This document shows, one piece after another, positions 36,672 to 46,877 of a stretch of 64,000 nt of DNA. The notes beneath the pieces were generated by a model, which saw only the letters and a program-made list of their open reading frames with translations, ran no database searches and had not been told where the DNA came from. The DNA lies in assembly GCA_026686845.1 (NCBI GenBank), contig JAIVEN010000012.1, positions 6,884,501 to 6,948,500 of the forward strand, written 5' to 3'. The stretch's first letter is position 1. Each line of letters starts with the position of its first letter. The position numbers were made by a program, and so were the translations under genes. This DNA comes from Adenanthera pavonina (taxonomy: Eukaryota; Streptophyta; Magnoliopsida; Fabales; Fabaceae).

Positions 36672-37654
36672 TTCTCGGTTGAATGATGCAGAATGTGGTT
36701 AAGGATAGGTTTATGGGATGCGAATGGAAGTTTGAACGATGAAGAATGACGGTTTTTGGACAGGAGTTAAGAGGATTGAAGAGAGAATCAGAACAGACTT
36801 AGAGAGGTTACAAATAGGGTTGCGTCTGTTCTTTGGAAAACCGTCGCATTTAACGTGTGTAACCGTCTGACAGACGAATTTTGAGGGGTCAAAATTCGAA
36901 CTTCGGGCAGTTACAAGTTAAACCGTTCAGCACAGCTTACTGACAGATGAATTTTCACCTTGAAAGTTCGTTTGACAGTGGCTTGAAACAAGCAATACAA
37001 GCACAACAGACGAATTTTGTTTCACCAAAGTTCGAATGTTGAAAAGAAAAAGGTAGGCATCAATCAAACCATCAATCAACAGACGAATTAAACATGCAGA
37101 ACTACATCTTTCAAGAATTCAACATGAAGGACATGATTCAACAGACGAATTTTGAACTGAAAATTCGAATTTTTCAACTTTTGTAAAGATTGTCCAACAT
37201 TCGTATGTTAAGTAATAATTTGTATAACAGTGATGGACAAACATAACTTTAAAATTTCTGATTTTGAAAATTCGAACTTTCAAGCTTCAACAGACGAATT
37301 TCGAGGCATTACAGAGAATTGTTCCAAGGCATAATAGGCCGAAGTTCGTCTGTTGGTCATCTAAAATTCGAATGTTGACCAATTCAAAAACACAGATTAT
37401 CCATGAAATTCATCTAGCAATCAAACAACATACAAATTTCAACCTTAAAACTTACAGAATGAATCCATAACTTAGAATAATTGTCATTCACTTCACTTTC
37501 TGGTTGTTCCAATCTGGAGTGCTCCAATCTTTCAAACTTTAGCTATTGATTTTCACAAGGAGCACCTGCAACTAAAATTAAACATACTCCGATGCTCAAG
37601 TTAGAATTGATTCTAATATTGAAAATTCTAAAGACAGAATTGCACAGAAATAAC
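36672..37654 (-). other. Spacer between RNase H and env-like ORF with LTR-type motifs
   Basis: About 980 bp without coding. From 36880 to 37400 it repeats CAGACGAATTTTG, AAAATTCGAA and GTTCGTCTGTTG, the same short motifs that fill the LTR. This spacer may hold a promoter or splice acceptor for the downstream ORF, but nothing in the sequence proves it. Confidence 0.7.
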
Positions 37655-38302
37655 TTACAGTTCATTGGGATTTACCATTCCCAATTCTCTCCTTCTTTTG
37701 CAAAGCCTGTCTTCTGGTAGAGGTTTTGTGAATATATCAGCAACTTGATCCTCTGTTGGGATGTACTCCAATCTGACTTCTCCTTTTAGAACGTCATCTC
37801 TTATGAAGTGGTGCCTAACTTCAATATGTTTCGTCCTTGAATGCATGACAGGATTCTTGGTGATATTTAGAGCACTTTGGTTGTCACACATGATTGATAT
37901 CTCTTTTATTTTAACCTCAAGATCTTCAAGCTGCTGTTTCATCCTGATGACTTGGGCACAACAGCTTCCAGCTGCAACATACTCAGCTTCTGCAGTGGAT
38001 AAGGCCACACTGTTTTGCTTTTTGCTGAACCATGAAACCAGGGATCCTCCAAGGAACTGACAAGTTCCACTTGTGCTTTTTCTGTCAGTTTTGGATCCTG
38101 CAAAATTAGCATCAGTGTGTCCTTTGAGGTCTTCTCCATTGCCTTTTGGATACCAAAGACCCATCTGTGATGTTCCAATAAGATATCTAAAAATTCTTTT
38201 CACAGCTATTGCATGGGATTCTTTGGGGCATGATTGGAATCTTGCACACATGCAGACACTGAACATAATGTCAGGTCTGCTGGCAATTAAGTACAGCAGG
38301 GA
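37655..38302 (-). pseudogene. pol: Copia RNase H
   Basis: The open frame 38266-37655 is in register with the RT frame and separated from it by a TGA at 38303-38305. It contains GHTDANFAGSKTDRKSTSG, SWFSKKQNSVALSTAEAEY, CDNQSALNI, KHIEVRHHFIRD and VADIFTKPLP, the standard copia RNase H series with acidic residues present. The frame ends at the normal pol C-terminus. RNase H removes the RNA strand during reverse transcription. Confidence 0.93.
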
Positions 38303-38305
38303 TCA
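38303..38305 (-). other. Nonsense codon TGA between RT and RNase H
   Basis: The reading frame is the same on both sides (Y-R-K-M-I-stop-S-L-L-Y-L), so this is a point mutation. Confidence 0.9.
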
Positions 38306-38596
38306 AATCATTTTTCTGTACTGAGTAATGTCAAACATCTTCCCATTCTCATCCATGTCCAGTTTAGTTGCAGTAGCCATAGGTCTTCCCATTGGCTTGG
38401 CATTCTCCATTCCACAATTCTTTAGCAGCTCCTTTAGATACTTGGATTGACTAAGAAAGATACCATCACCTTGCTGTTTAATTTGCAATCCAAGGAAGAA
38501 GTTGAGTTCACCCATCATAGACATCTCGAATTCTCCCTGCATTAACTTAGAAAATTTCTTGCAAAGAGCCTCATTAGTAGCACCAAAAATAATATC

Positions 38597-38599
38597 AAC
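38597..38599 (-). other. RT catalytic Asp replaced by Val (YVDD to YVVD)
   Basis: The minus strand reads TAT GTT GTT GAT. The second GTT stands where GAT (Asp) is expected, a single A-to-T change. Confidence 0.88.
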
Positions 38600-39106
38600 A
38601 ACATAAATTTGAACAATTAGTAAGTCTTTATTTTCTTTCTTAGTAAATAAGGTTGTGTCAACTTTGCCTCTAATGAACCCCTTATCAGTTAAGAAATTGC
38701 TCAGTCTCTCATACCATGCTCTAGGGGCTTGTTTTAAACCATAAAGAGCCTTCTTCAGTTTATAAACATGGTTTGGTTTAGTAGAATCCTCAAAACCTGG
38801 AGGTTGATCTACATAAACTTCTTCCATGATATATCCATTTAGAAAGGCACTCTTTACATCCATTTGATATAGTAAAATATTTTTCATGCATGCATATACC
38901 AGCAGTATTCTTATAGCCTCTAGTCTAGCTACTGGTGCAAAGGTTTCTTCAAAATCAATACCTTCTTCCTGATTATACCCTTTAGCAACCAATCTAGCTT
39001 TATTTCTGATTATTGTTCCAGATTCATCAAGTTTGTTTCTGAAGACCCATTTAGTACCAATAACAGAATGATTTTTGGGTCTGGGCACTAAATTCCAAAC
39101 TTGATT

Positions 39107-39109
39107 TCA
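39107..39109 (-). other. Nonsense codon TGA at RT N-terminus
   Basis: The frame reads E-L-N-Q-F-E-stop-N-Q-V-W. TGA likely comes from CGA (Arg) by a C-to-T change at a CpG. The register is unchanged. Confidence 0.85.
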
Positions 39110-40360
39110 TTCAAATTGATTTAATTCATCTTGCATAGCCATAATCCAGTATTCATCAGTTAAGGCTTCTTCAACACATTTGGGTTCAATTTCAGAAATG
39201 AAAGCGCAGTTGAGCATTTGATCCCTTAACTATTTTCTGGTTTTGACTTTCTCTTGAACATTCCCTATTACTTGATCAACAGGGTGATTCCTTTGATATC
39301 TCCAAGCTCTAGGGAGTTCTTGAGCTGTTTCTTCATTATTTTCTTCATCAAACTCTTGCTCCTGGATATCTTCCTCTGTGTCAACAGATTCAGATATCTT
39401 TGGAGGTTCAGTTTTACTTTTGTCAGAAATTCCCAGTTTTTCAAAATTGAAAGTAAGATCATCCTTATTGGTAACATGTTTTGAAACAGTTTCATTTTCA
39501 ATGAAAACCACATGCACTGATTCTTCTACTACATTTGATCTTTTATTATAAACCCTATAAGCCTTACTCCTACTTGAATAGCCCAAAAATATACCTTCAT
39601 CGGATTTGGCATCAAACTTTCCCAGATTTTCTTTCCCATTGTTGTGAATGAAGCATTTGCACCCGAACACATGGAGGTGTGACAGATTTGGCTTTCTTCC
39701 CTTGTACAGCTCATATGGAGTCTTCCCAAGGATTGGTCTGATGTAGGCTCTGTTTATGATGTAACTTGCTGTATTCACTGCATCAGCCCAGAACACTTGA
39801 GAGAGGTCCTTCTCATTCAGCATAGCTCTAGCCATCTCTCCAATGGTTCTGTTCTTCCTTTCCACCACTCCATTTTGTTGAGGAGTTCTTGGTGCTGAGA
39901 AGTTGTGGTCAATCCCATGCTCATTGTAGTACTCCAAGAAGTATGCATTTTCAAATTCTCCTCCATGGTCTGACCTGATAGACACAATAGAAATACCTTT
40001 CTCATTTTGCACTTTCTTAGCTAAGGTTACAAATGCATCAAAGGTATCACTTTTAGAGGAAAGAAACAATGTCCAAGTGAATCTAGAATAATCATCTACA
40101 ATTACAAGCACATACAGATTACCACCAAGACTTTTCACCCTGGATGGTCCAATTAAGTCCATATGCAACAATTCAAGTGGTCTTGTTGTGGTAACTACAT
40201 TTTTAGATTTGAAGGATGATTTAGTTTGTTTACCTCTTAAGCATGCATCACATTCTTTATCCTTTTCAAAAGATACTTTTGGTAGACCAGTTACTAGCAC
40301 ATTTTTAATCAGTTTAGACAATTGATTCATGTTAACATGAGCTAATCTCCTATGCCATAA
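39110..40360 (-). pseudogene. pol: Copia integrase with linker to RT
   Basis: It begins with the pre-integrase HHCC zinc finger (LWHRRLAHVNM, CDACLRGKQ). The DDE core has Asp in LLHMDLIGP, Asp in IRSDHGGEF and Glu in QQNGVVERKN. The C-terminal part carries GKTPYELYKGRKP, VFGCKCFIHN and DEGIFLGYSSRSKAYRVYN. The main open stretch is 40330-39230. A TAG at 39230-39232 interrupts the linker (K-T-R-stop-like break before LRDQML), after which the same frame reads on to ALTDEYWIMAMQDEL. Catalytic residues are intact. Integrase joins the cDNA to the genome. Confidence 0.93.
39230..39232 (-). other. Nonsense codon TAG in integrase-RT linker
   Basis: The same frame continues after the stop with L-R-D-Q-M-L-N-C-A-F, the usual linker text before copia RT. 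Confidence 0.85.
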
Positions 40361-40747
40361 CTAACTATCATTATCCTGACTAATTAAACATATAGAATCC
40401 AAGGGAGGAAGTTCATCAAGGTCAATAGTATAACAGTTACCATCCCTTTGAGCTTTGAGGATTACTTTGTGATCACTTTTTCTGATGACTAGGCAAAACT
40501 TTGAGTCAAACAGCACCCAGTTTCCTCTGTCATAGGTCTGACTCACGCTCAGCAAATTGTGGTTGAGGCCAATTACAAACAACACCTCTTCAATGGATGT
40601 TTCTGGATTTTTGCCCACAATGCCAATACCAACAATTTTTCCGTATTGATCACCTCCAAAGGTCACCTTTCCTCCTTTCTTGTCTCTAAGAGTGATGAAC
40701 TTCTCCTTATCACCAGTCATGTGACTTGAGCAAGCACTGTCCATATA
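40361..40747 (-). pseudogene. pol: Copia aspartic protease and start of integrase region
   Basis: A frame of about 128 residues with the active site MDSACSSHMTGDKEKF (Asp-Ser-Ala) and the following TFGGDQYGKIVGIGIVG and LNHNLLSVSQ. It is closed upstream by a TAG at 40748-40750 (normally Trp before Y-M-D) and downstream by a TAG at 40361-40363 (normally Trp before LWHRRLAH). Both fit TGG-to-TAG changes. The protease cuts the polyprotein into mature parts. Confidence 0.9.
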
Positions 40748-40750
40748 CTA
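40748..40750 (-). other. Nonsense codon TAG before the protease active site
   Basis: The minus strand reads AAC ATA TAG TAT ATG GAC. Trp is usual at this position in copia proteases. Confidence 0.85.
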
Positions 40751-40794
40751 TATGTTGCTTTTCTTAGCTTTGAGAGAGACCTGCAAAACAAAGT

Positions 40795-42120
40795 TTATGT
40801 TTTCCTTTTAGGTACCCAAATTTGCTTGGGTCCTTTTTGGTCAGTAGGTATTTCCCTAGATGCAGATGCAACTTTGGAAACCCATTCAACTTTCCTGCCA
40901 AGTCCATTTTTCTTCAAAACACACAAACTGGAAATATGTCCCTTTTTGTTACAGAAATGACAGGTAGTGAAAGGACTGCTAGATTGAGAAGCAAGAAGAA
41001 AACAATGCAGATAATATTTTTGTCTAGCATGCCTTGGTTGATCATATGTTTCAATGTGAGGTGATGCATCATTTTTCTTTTTATTGTTCTCAGCATGCAC
41101 AAAATGTCTCATATATGCATTCTGATTTTTCTTCCTAATCTTTTCCTTGACAGAACATGGATCATAGCCAAGACCAGCTTTTCCTTGAGATATTCTTTGG
41201 CTCCCCATCAATGCAAACAACATATCTTTACCTCTAGTGAGCCTAGACATGCTTTTAACTAAATAATCATTAGTTTGCTTAAGTTTAGTGCATGAAGTGC
41301 AGCAAACAGATTCAGAAGTATGTAAAGAGACAGTTTCAGAAACTATGCTTCGAGACTCCAGCTTACTTATCTTTTTCTTTGCTAATTTCAGTTCTTTAGC
41401 AACTTTAATGAATTCATCATGAAGCTCATGAAATGCATCCAGTAATTCAGAATAGGAAGGTTCAGATTCATATACCTCTTCTTCCTGATCACTGCTGCAT
41501 GAGGGTGTGGCTTCTTCAGAAGCAAGTGCCATCAGGCAAATGTTGGCAATCTCATCTTCATCTTCTTCTTCCTCATCTGAGCTGTTGCCCCATATAGATG
41601 AGATGTAGGCCTTCTTCTTCTTTCCTTTGTCAGTAGCTTTCTTTTCCTTTTCTTGTTTCTTGATGAATTGGGGGCAGTCCCACTTTATGTGTCCCTGCTT
41701 CTTGCACTCATAGCAAGTCACAGGTTCTTTTATCTCTTTCTTGCTTTCTCCAGTAGCTCCTTTCTTGAAGAATCTCTTGTTCTTCTTGTTGCTGTAGAAT
41801 CTTCCGAATTTTCTGACTATCATAGCTAGAGTTTCCTCATCCAGCTCATCTCCTTCATCAGATTCTTCTTCCTTTTCATGAGCAGCTTTGAGGGCAAGGC
41901 CTTTCTTCTTTCTGTCCAGTCCAGCTTCCTTGAGTGCTTTGATTTTTCCTTCATATTCCTCAAGGCTGCCGAAGAGAGCTGTAATAGAAACCATTGATTC
42001 TCCTATGGCTTCTTCTATTGCTGTCACCTTGGGCTGCCATTCCAGAGGGAGAGCTCTGAGTATCTTTCTTACTTTCTCAGACTGAGTGTATTCCTTTCCC
42101 AGGCTTTTGAGTTGATTCAC
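40795..42120 (-). pseudogene. gag: Copia gag, main part, two zinc knuckles
   Basis: A 441-residue frame continuing gag after a frameshift near 42150. It begins in the gag domain end (NQLKSLGKEYTQSEKVRKILRALP, then LPLEWQPKVTAI). An acidic/basic linker precedes a CCHC knuckle (CYECKKQGHIKWDC) near residue 135. Further on are a very acidic patch (SSDEEEEDEDE), a coiled coil near 220-260, and a second CCHC-like knuckle (CHFCNKKGHISSLC). The end WVPKRKT runs into a TAA at 40795; the protease lies in another frame, so a 1-base shift separates them. Some SIRE elements separate gag and pol by a stop codon, so part of this could be ancestral. Confidence 0.9.
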
Positions 42121-42593
42121 AATGAGGGTGAATCTCTTTTGCAGCTCCTTACAGTCTCTCCTTCACCCATTCTGAAGCTTTCATACTCCCCAATGCACGT
42201 GTTCAGTCTGTTCTCCCTGACTCCAGATGTTCCTTCATGTGCAATCTGCAGAGTATCCCACATTTCTTTTGCAGTGGTGCATTGCGAGACTCTGTAGAAT
42301 TCATCTTGGTTTAGGGCGCTGACTAAACAATGATTTGCTTTGAAATTCAGTAGGACTCTCCTTCTGTCCTCATCATTCCATTCTGCTTCCAGCTTCTCTT
42401 TGTGTCCTCCATCTTCAGTTAGAGCCATTGGAACGAAATCTCCTTTTTCAATGACTGACCAGATGTCAAGATCAATTGATTGGAGGTAGATCTGCATCCT
42501 CATCTTCCAGTACCCATAATGCTCTCCACTGAAGCCTGGTGGTCTGTTAGTATTGTTCCCTTCAGGAAGTATACTCTCTCCAAAGCCAGTCAT
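42117..42593 (-). pseudogene. gag: Copia gag N-terminus
   Basis: I place the start at the ATG at 42593 (MTGFGESILPEGNN), because the frame upstream runs into the primer site. It contains PGFSGEHYGYWKMRMQIYL, the hallmark N-terminal copia gag segment, then LDIWSVIEKGD, EWNDEDRRRVLLNFKAN and TAKEMWDTLQIAHEGT. A single-base deletion near 42150 diverts the frame (ending RDSPSL); the correct continuation is in the frame 42120-40795. Confidence 0.9.
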
Positions 42594-42633
42594 CTTAATT
42601 CCTGGACTGTGAGTTCCTTTGAATGAGAATCCG

Positions 42634-42646
42634 GGCTCTGATACCA
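42634..42646 (-). other. Primer binding site of the copia element, tRNA-iMet
   Basis: The minus strand reads TGGTATCAGAGCC, 13 bases complementary to initiator-Met tRNA, 2 bp inside the 5' LTR. Confidence 0.95.
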
Positions 42647-42648
42647 CT

Positions 42649-44507
42649 TGTTAGCAAGGCTGACTTCCCAAGAGGGGGGGTGAATTGGGAAGTTTGAAAT
42701 TTTTCTGCACAAAGTGAAGTAAGTGAAGATATCACAGTATAATGAAAACAATGCGTAAAACAGAGCAAGGTGAAAAGTAAAGATAAGGAGAAGAGAACTC
42801 AGTGATTTATCCTGGTTCGGTCTATTCACTTGACCTACATCCAGTCCTCAAGACACCTCTTGAAATTTATCCACTATACAGCAAGAATTTCAGTGGGCTT
42901 CTTGCTAAAGCCACAGTACATGAGTATGCTCTGTTTCTGAGCTCTCTCAAACTCTCTAAGCACTTTCACTATGTGCTTCCCAGACCCCTTGTGAATACCC
43001 CTCACAAGTAAATGTATCTCCCAGATGAAGAGTAGATTGATTACAATGAAATAACTCTCTTAAACAGAGTGGATATGAAAGTTTTTGTACAGATATTGAA
43101 GTTAAGAGGGTAAAAGCTTTTGAGAAAAGATTCAGCAGAAATTCAGTATATACAAGTTTGATTCGTTACCCACAACTTCAAATGATGCTGTATTTATAGA
43201 TTTAGGTCTCAAATATCCATTAGAGACTAAATCTATCCGTTGGGGAAGTTATCCAACGGTTACTCTGAAAAACTATCCGTTTACCAACCGCATTTAATGT
43301 TTCTGACATACTGAAATTCGAATTTTGGTTGGTCAACAGACGAATTTTGAAGGAACCGAAGATTAAAGCTTCCAACGTTACAGAACAAAGTTCGTCTGTT
43401 CATGAAGTGAAATTCGAATTTCGAAACTTACAAAACATTTTCACAATGTGACATACGAATTTTCAAGAAGAAAGTTTTTCGGTTAAGTGTGAACAGTGTT
43501 TTTAATTTTCTACAGTTCCTTCGAAATTCGAATTTTGGATCCCCAAAATTCGTCTATCCATTGAACGTTTAAAGAGGCACAGTAGATTACTTTCTTCGAA
43601 ATTCGAATTTTGAAAGGGTGAAATTCGTCTGTCAGAGAGACTCTTTTTAGACTAATTTCATTATTCGAATGTTGCAAGTTCTTATCATTCGTATGTCAAT
43701 GTTTCACTTCAACAGACTCAAGAACTTAGCTTCTGAAATTTGAATTTTAATGTTCAAAGTTCGTCTGTCAGAGAGTAGTTTTGAAACTTAAATCACTCTT
43801 GATCTCAGGTGAACTTTAACATAGTTTCAGACGAATTTCTTCCATTTTCTCAAGTTTTGTTTTGTTTGAAATTCGAATTTTGAAGACTCAAAGTTCGTCT
43901 GTTGCAAAGAAGCATCTTTCAGACTTATATGAAAATTCGAATGTTGGAACTTCAAAATTCGTCTGTCAGAGAGCATTTATCAAACTCAATTTCATTTTGA
44001 TTTCAGATGCACTTTATCATAGTTTCAGACGAATTTCTTTGGTTTTTACAAACTTCATTTTACTTGAAATTCGAATTTTGAAAGTGTGAAGTTCGTCTGT
44101 TACCAAAAGGCCTCTTTCAGACTAGATGAAAGTTCGAATTTTGAACAACCAAAATTCGTCTGACAGAGAGCCATCTCTTCAGACTTATTCAGTTTTAGCT
44201 CGAAATTCGAATTTTCAAAGGCAAAGTTCGAATTTCCAACTTGACAGTTTAATTGAAACTTTCAACCTTCGTCTGTTTGTGGGTGTTTTTCAAATATTTA
44301 AAGATTTAACATAAAATCAAAGTTTGAAAACATCTTTTCTTCAAATCAAAATCTTTTACCCAATCATAACAAAAACTAAGATTCTACAAAAGATCTAATA
44401 TCAAATACTCATAAAGTCTTCACTTGAAACATCTTTGATCTCCTTTGATATCTTCAATCCAAGCTCTTGAATGTTGGTTTGGAATCATCAAAACTCTTGT
44501 TTCAACA
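42649..44507 (-). repeat. 5' LTR of the copia element (1859 bp)
   Basis: Same length as 32378-34236. It holds about nine TTCGTCTGT-like motifs and a similar number of AAATTCGAATTT-type palindromes between 43310 and 44280. The outer edge TGTTGAAAC at 44507 is followed directly by the TSD CCTTT. Confidence 0.95.
43191..43198 (-). promoter_or_regulatory. TATA box of the copia 5' LTR
   Basis: The minus strand reads TCTATAAATACAGC. The motif-rich region 43310-44280 lies just upstream in transcription sense, the place for LTR enhancers. Confidence 0.7.
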
Positions 44508-44512
44508 CCTTT
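44508..44512. repeat. TSD CCTTT, right copy
   Basis: Matches 32373-32377. Confidence 0.95.
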
Positions 44513-46877
44513 GAGACTTTTGTAATGTTATGGTTATGGTTTGGACAAGTTTGATCAATGTAGATATTATATGAAAATGTTTTTGGCAATCGACACATAA
44601 AATTGCCTACTTTGAGCATTGGATGTTCCAATACATACTGACTAGGCATAACATGTTATAACATAGGAATATTATATATGCTTGAAAACTAGACAAGAGC
44701 TTTCTATAAATTCATAGATCACTTAATTTGGACATGTAAGCTAGGAGTTATGAATTTTTGAAAATGGGTTAGAGAACCTGGAAAATACATTTTGACCATT
44801 TGTATATGAAACTTTGTTCAATAAACTGTATCAATTGATACATTCAAATTCAAGTTGCATATTTTACCATATAGAAAATATTTTTAGCTATTTTTAGAAA
44901 TTTGAATCACATTGATATGATTTTTCTGATATTAGTTATGATTTTTCAAAGTTCAGTAAAAAAAATGGGATACCAAATGAAAAGTACCCACTTTTTTTTA
45001 TTTTTCTAATTTGGTCCTTTTAATAATTCAAACTTCTAAAATGGCTCATTTGGACATTTGATATACTATAGTATATGAGAAATAATATATGAAATTATGG
45101 TGTTATAGAAATACTTACCCTAATCATGCTTCCTTGCTTTGCTCTAAGCTTTTTCTCCTTCTTTTCATTCTTCCTTCTCTCATTCTCTCTCTAGATTTCC
45201 AGCTCATTTTCTCTCTCTTCTTCCTCTAAATTTTTGGCCCAAATGCAAGGGGGTTCCTTATATAGACCCCAAGAACCAATCTCAACCACCCATCCTCCTC
45301 TTGATCCAATGACCAATATTAGTTGCTTGTAGGTTTCAAACTCCTTTGACATCATCCCTTTCATCATTTCTTACATAATTTTTACATCATAATTCTAAGA
45401 CCTCATTTTTGGACACTTTTCCCATGAATTTTGCATTATTTAGATTCATTAAAAAGGCTTCTGAAACTTGAACTATCTAAAAACCTCAAAATTGTAAAAT
45501 TCATTCTTGTGCACTGTTCATCACTTTCGCAGCAAGCTTTGAAAATTCAACTAAATACACAAAATTCATTTCACATGGTTCAAGTCTCTTAAATTCCCTC
45601 TCATCTTGAATTTCATGTGAAAAATATGAAATTGAATTTGGACGCATGGATTAGTACAATTATTCATCCAATTTGCTAATCATTTTTAACTTCCGGTTTC
45701 TATCCGAATTCTGAACCATAATTTTAAAAATTCATATCTCCTTTTTCACTAATCTTTTCGTGCATTTTTTATATCACATGAAATCCCTACATGTATTCTT
45801 TCTATAAATATTTATTTCGTATATTTATTTAACTTGAATAGGGCATAGCATTATCTTGAATTATTAAGGGTCAGAACATAACTATAATTGGAACAATTTT
45901 AAGAAAACTCAAATATCTCATATTATATAGCTCCAATTAACTCCAAACTAGTGACATTTTTAATGCAAGACATAGATATTTCTATTAATATAAACTATCA
46001 AATTTTTGGAGCTCAATATGATTTTATACTTCCTTTTAAAATAACTAGTACTTACAATGAGAATTTCCAGTTTTTCCACTATTGTCTAGTTTTGATCTCT
46101 AAATTTAAAATTCACTATAAATTGTATATATAGCCAAATTAAGTGTGCTATGACTCTTTAGAAAACTCACTCTATCTACTTTTAGAACATATATAATGCT
46201 TATATGGAGTGCCCTGTTTCAAATAGAATACTCCTACTCCAAACATTACCGGTCAACTTGGACAAAATTGTGCTATAACTCTCATAATGAACTTCATAAC
46301 ATACTTACATGATCATTCCATGTTCCAAATCTATACCATACATTTCATAGTGCTCATAAAAACATAATAGAACTGTGGCACAGATCTAAAAGCACATACA
46401 TAATTATATACATTATTTTGATATATAGAATCATAGCTTGAAATCATCATCAAGCACCATTATCTCCATCATTTTCCTTAGCTCTCTAGACTCCATTGCC
46501 ATAGCTAGTGCCTAATCATGTTAATACTTGGGGTGGTGAGATTTTGAAAATCTCAGTAGCAAGTCATATTTTACATATTATATTATCAAGCAAGTCATAA
46601 AAACATCTTAAAAATCATATGAAAACACAAAATACCATATTGTTCATAAAAAATTTTGGAAGCATAACGATTTATAAAATGGACATCCTAGGGAACAAAA
46701 CCCTTCATTTAAATAGCACAAAAAAAAATCAACAATCATAAAAGAAACAATATGGCACTATGAGGTACCCATTTTTCACATCAAATCCATGAAATTCCAA
46801 CTCATACTAACCCTATCATGCTAGCCAAAATCTGTCTTAATAAAAGAAGAAGTGATTTTGCAATTACCTACTTCAAT

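Larger units (their letters stand above)
38303..39106 (-). pseudogene. pol: Copia reverse transcriptase with altered active site
   Basis: The open frame (ATG at 39088, not a true start) carries VIGTKWVFRNKLDESG, ARLVAKGYNQEEGIDFEETFAPV, the first catalytic Asp in YQMDVKSAFLNG, and ALYGLKQAPRAWY. The second motif, normally YVDD, reads Y-V-V-D at residues 162-165: codon 164 (38597-38599) is GTT for Val. Loss of this metal-binding Asp should abolish polymerase activity. The frame ends at a TGA (38303-38305) at a position that is usually Gly. Confidence 0.93.
32378..44507 (-). mobile_element. Ty1/copia SIRE/Maximus-like element, complete structure, inactivated
   Basis: 12,130 bp on the minus strand: 5' LTR 42649-44507, iMet primer site, gag, protease, integrase, RT, RNase H, a spacer, an env-like ORF, PPT, 3' LTR 32378-34236. 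Integrase before RT defines Ty1/copia. Large size, long LTRs, two gag zinc knuckles and an extra ORF after pol point to the SIRE/Maximus lineage. Both LTRs are 1859 bp, with 20 substitutions and no indel counted by eye (about 98.9% identity), and the TSD CCTTT is perfect. Three frameshifts, five nonsense codons and a changed RT active site mean it cannot move by its own proteins. Confidence 0.95.
30575..45107 (+). mobile_element. Solo LTR (about 2398 bp net), TSD GAAAT, carrying the copia element
   Basis: It starts TGTAACATCCC at 30575 and ends ATGGTGTTATA at 45107, flanked by GAAAT at 30570-30574 and 45108-45112. Pieces 30575-32377 and 44513-45107 join once the copia element and one copy of its CCTTT duplication are removed. 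It has a TATA-like TTATATAATCTCC near 31288 and TAGGTAAGTA at 31421-31430. The relative at 26613-26630 shows the uninterrupted site. Confidence 0.9.

Noticed and set aside
43310..44280. Heat-shock elements like those in heat-activated copia LTRs
   Set aside because: The palindromes read TTCGAA without the two-base spacing of GAAnnTTCnnGAA, so they are not canonical heat-shock elements.
43310..44280. CRISPR array or tandem satellite
   Set aside because: Spacing is irregular, the words vary, and the setting is a plant LTR.
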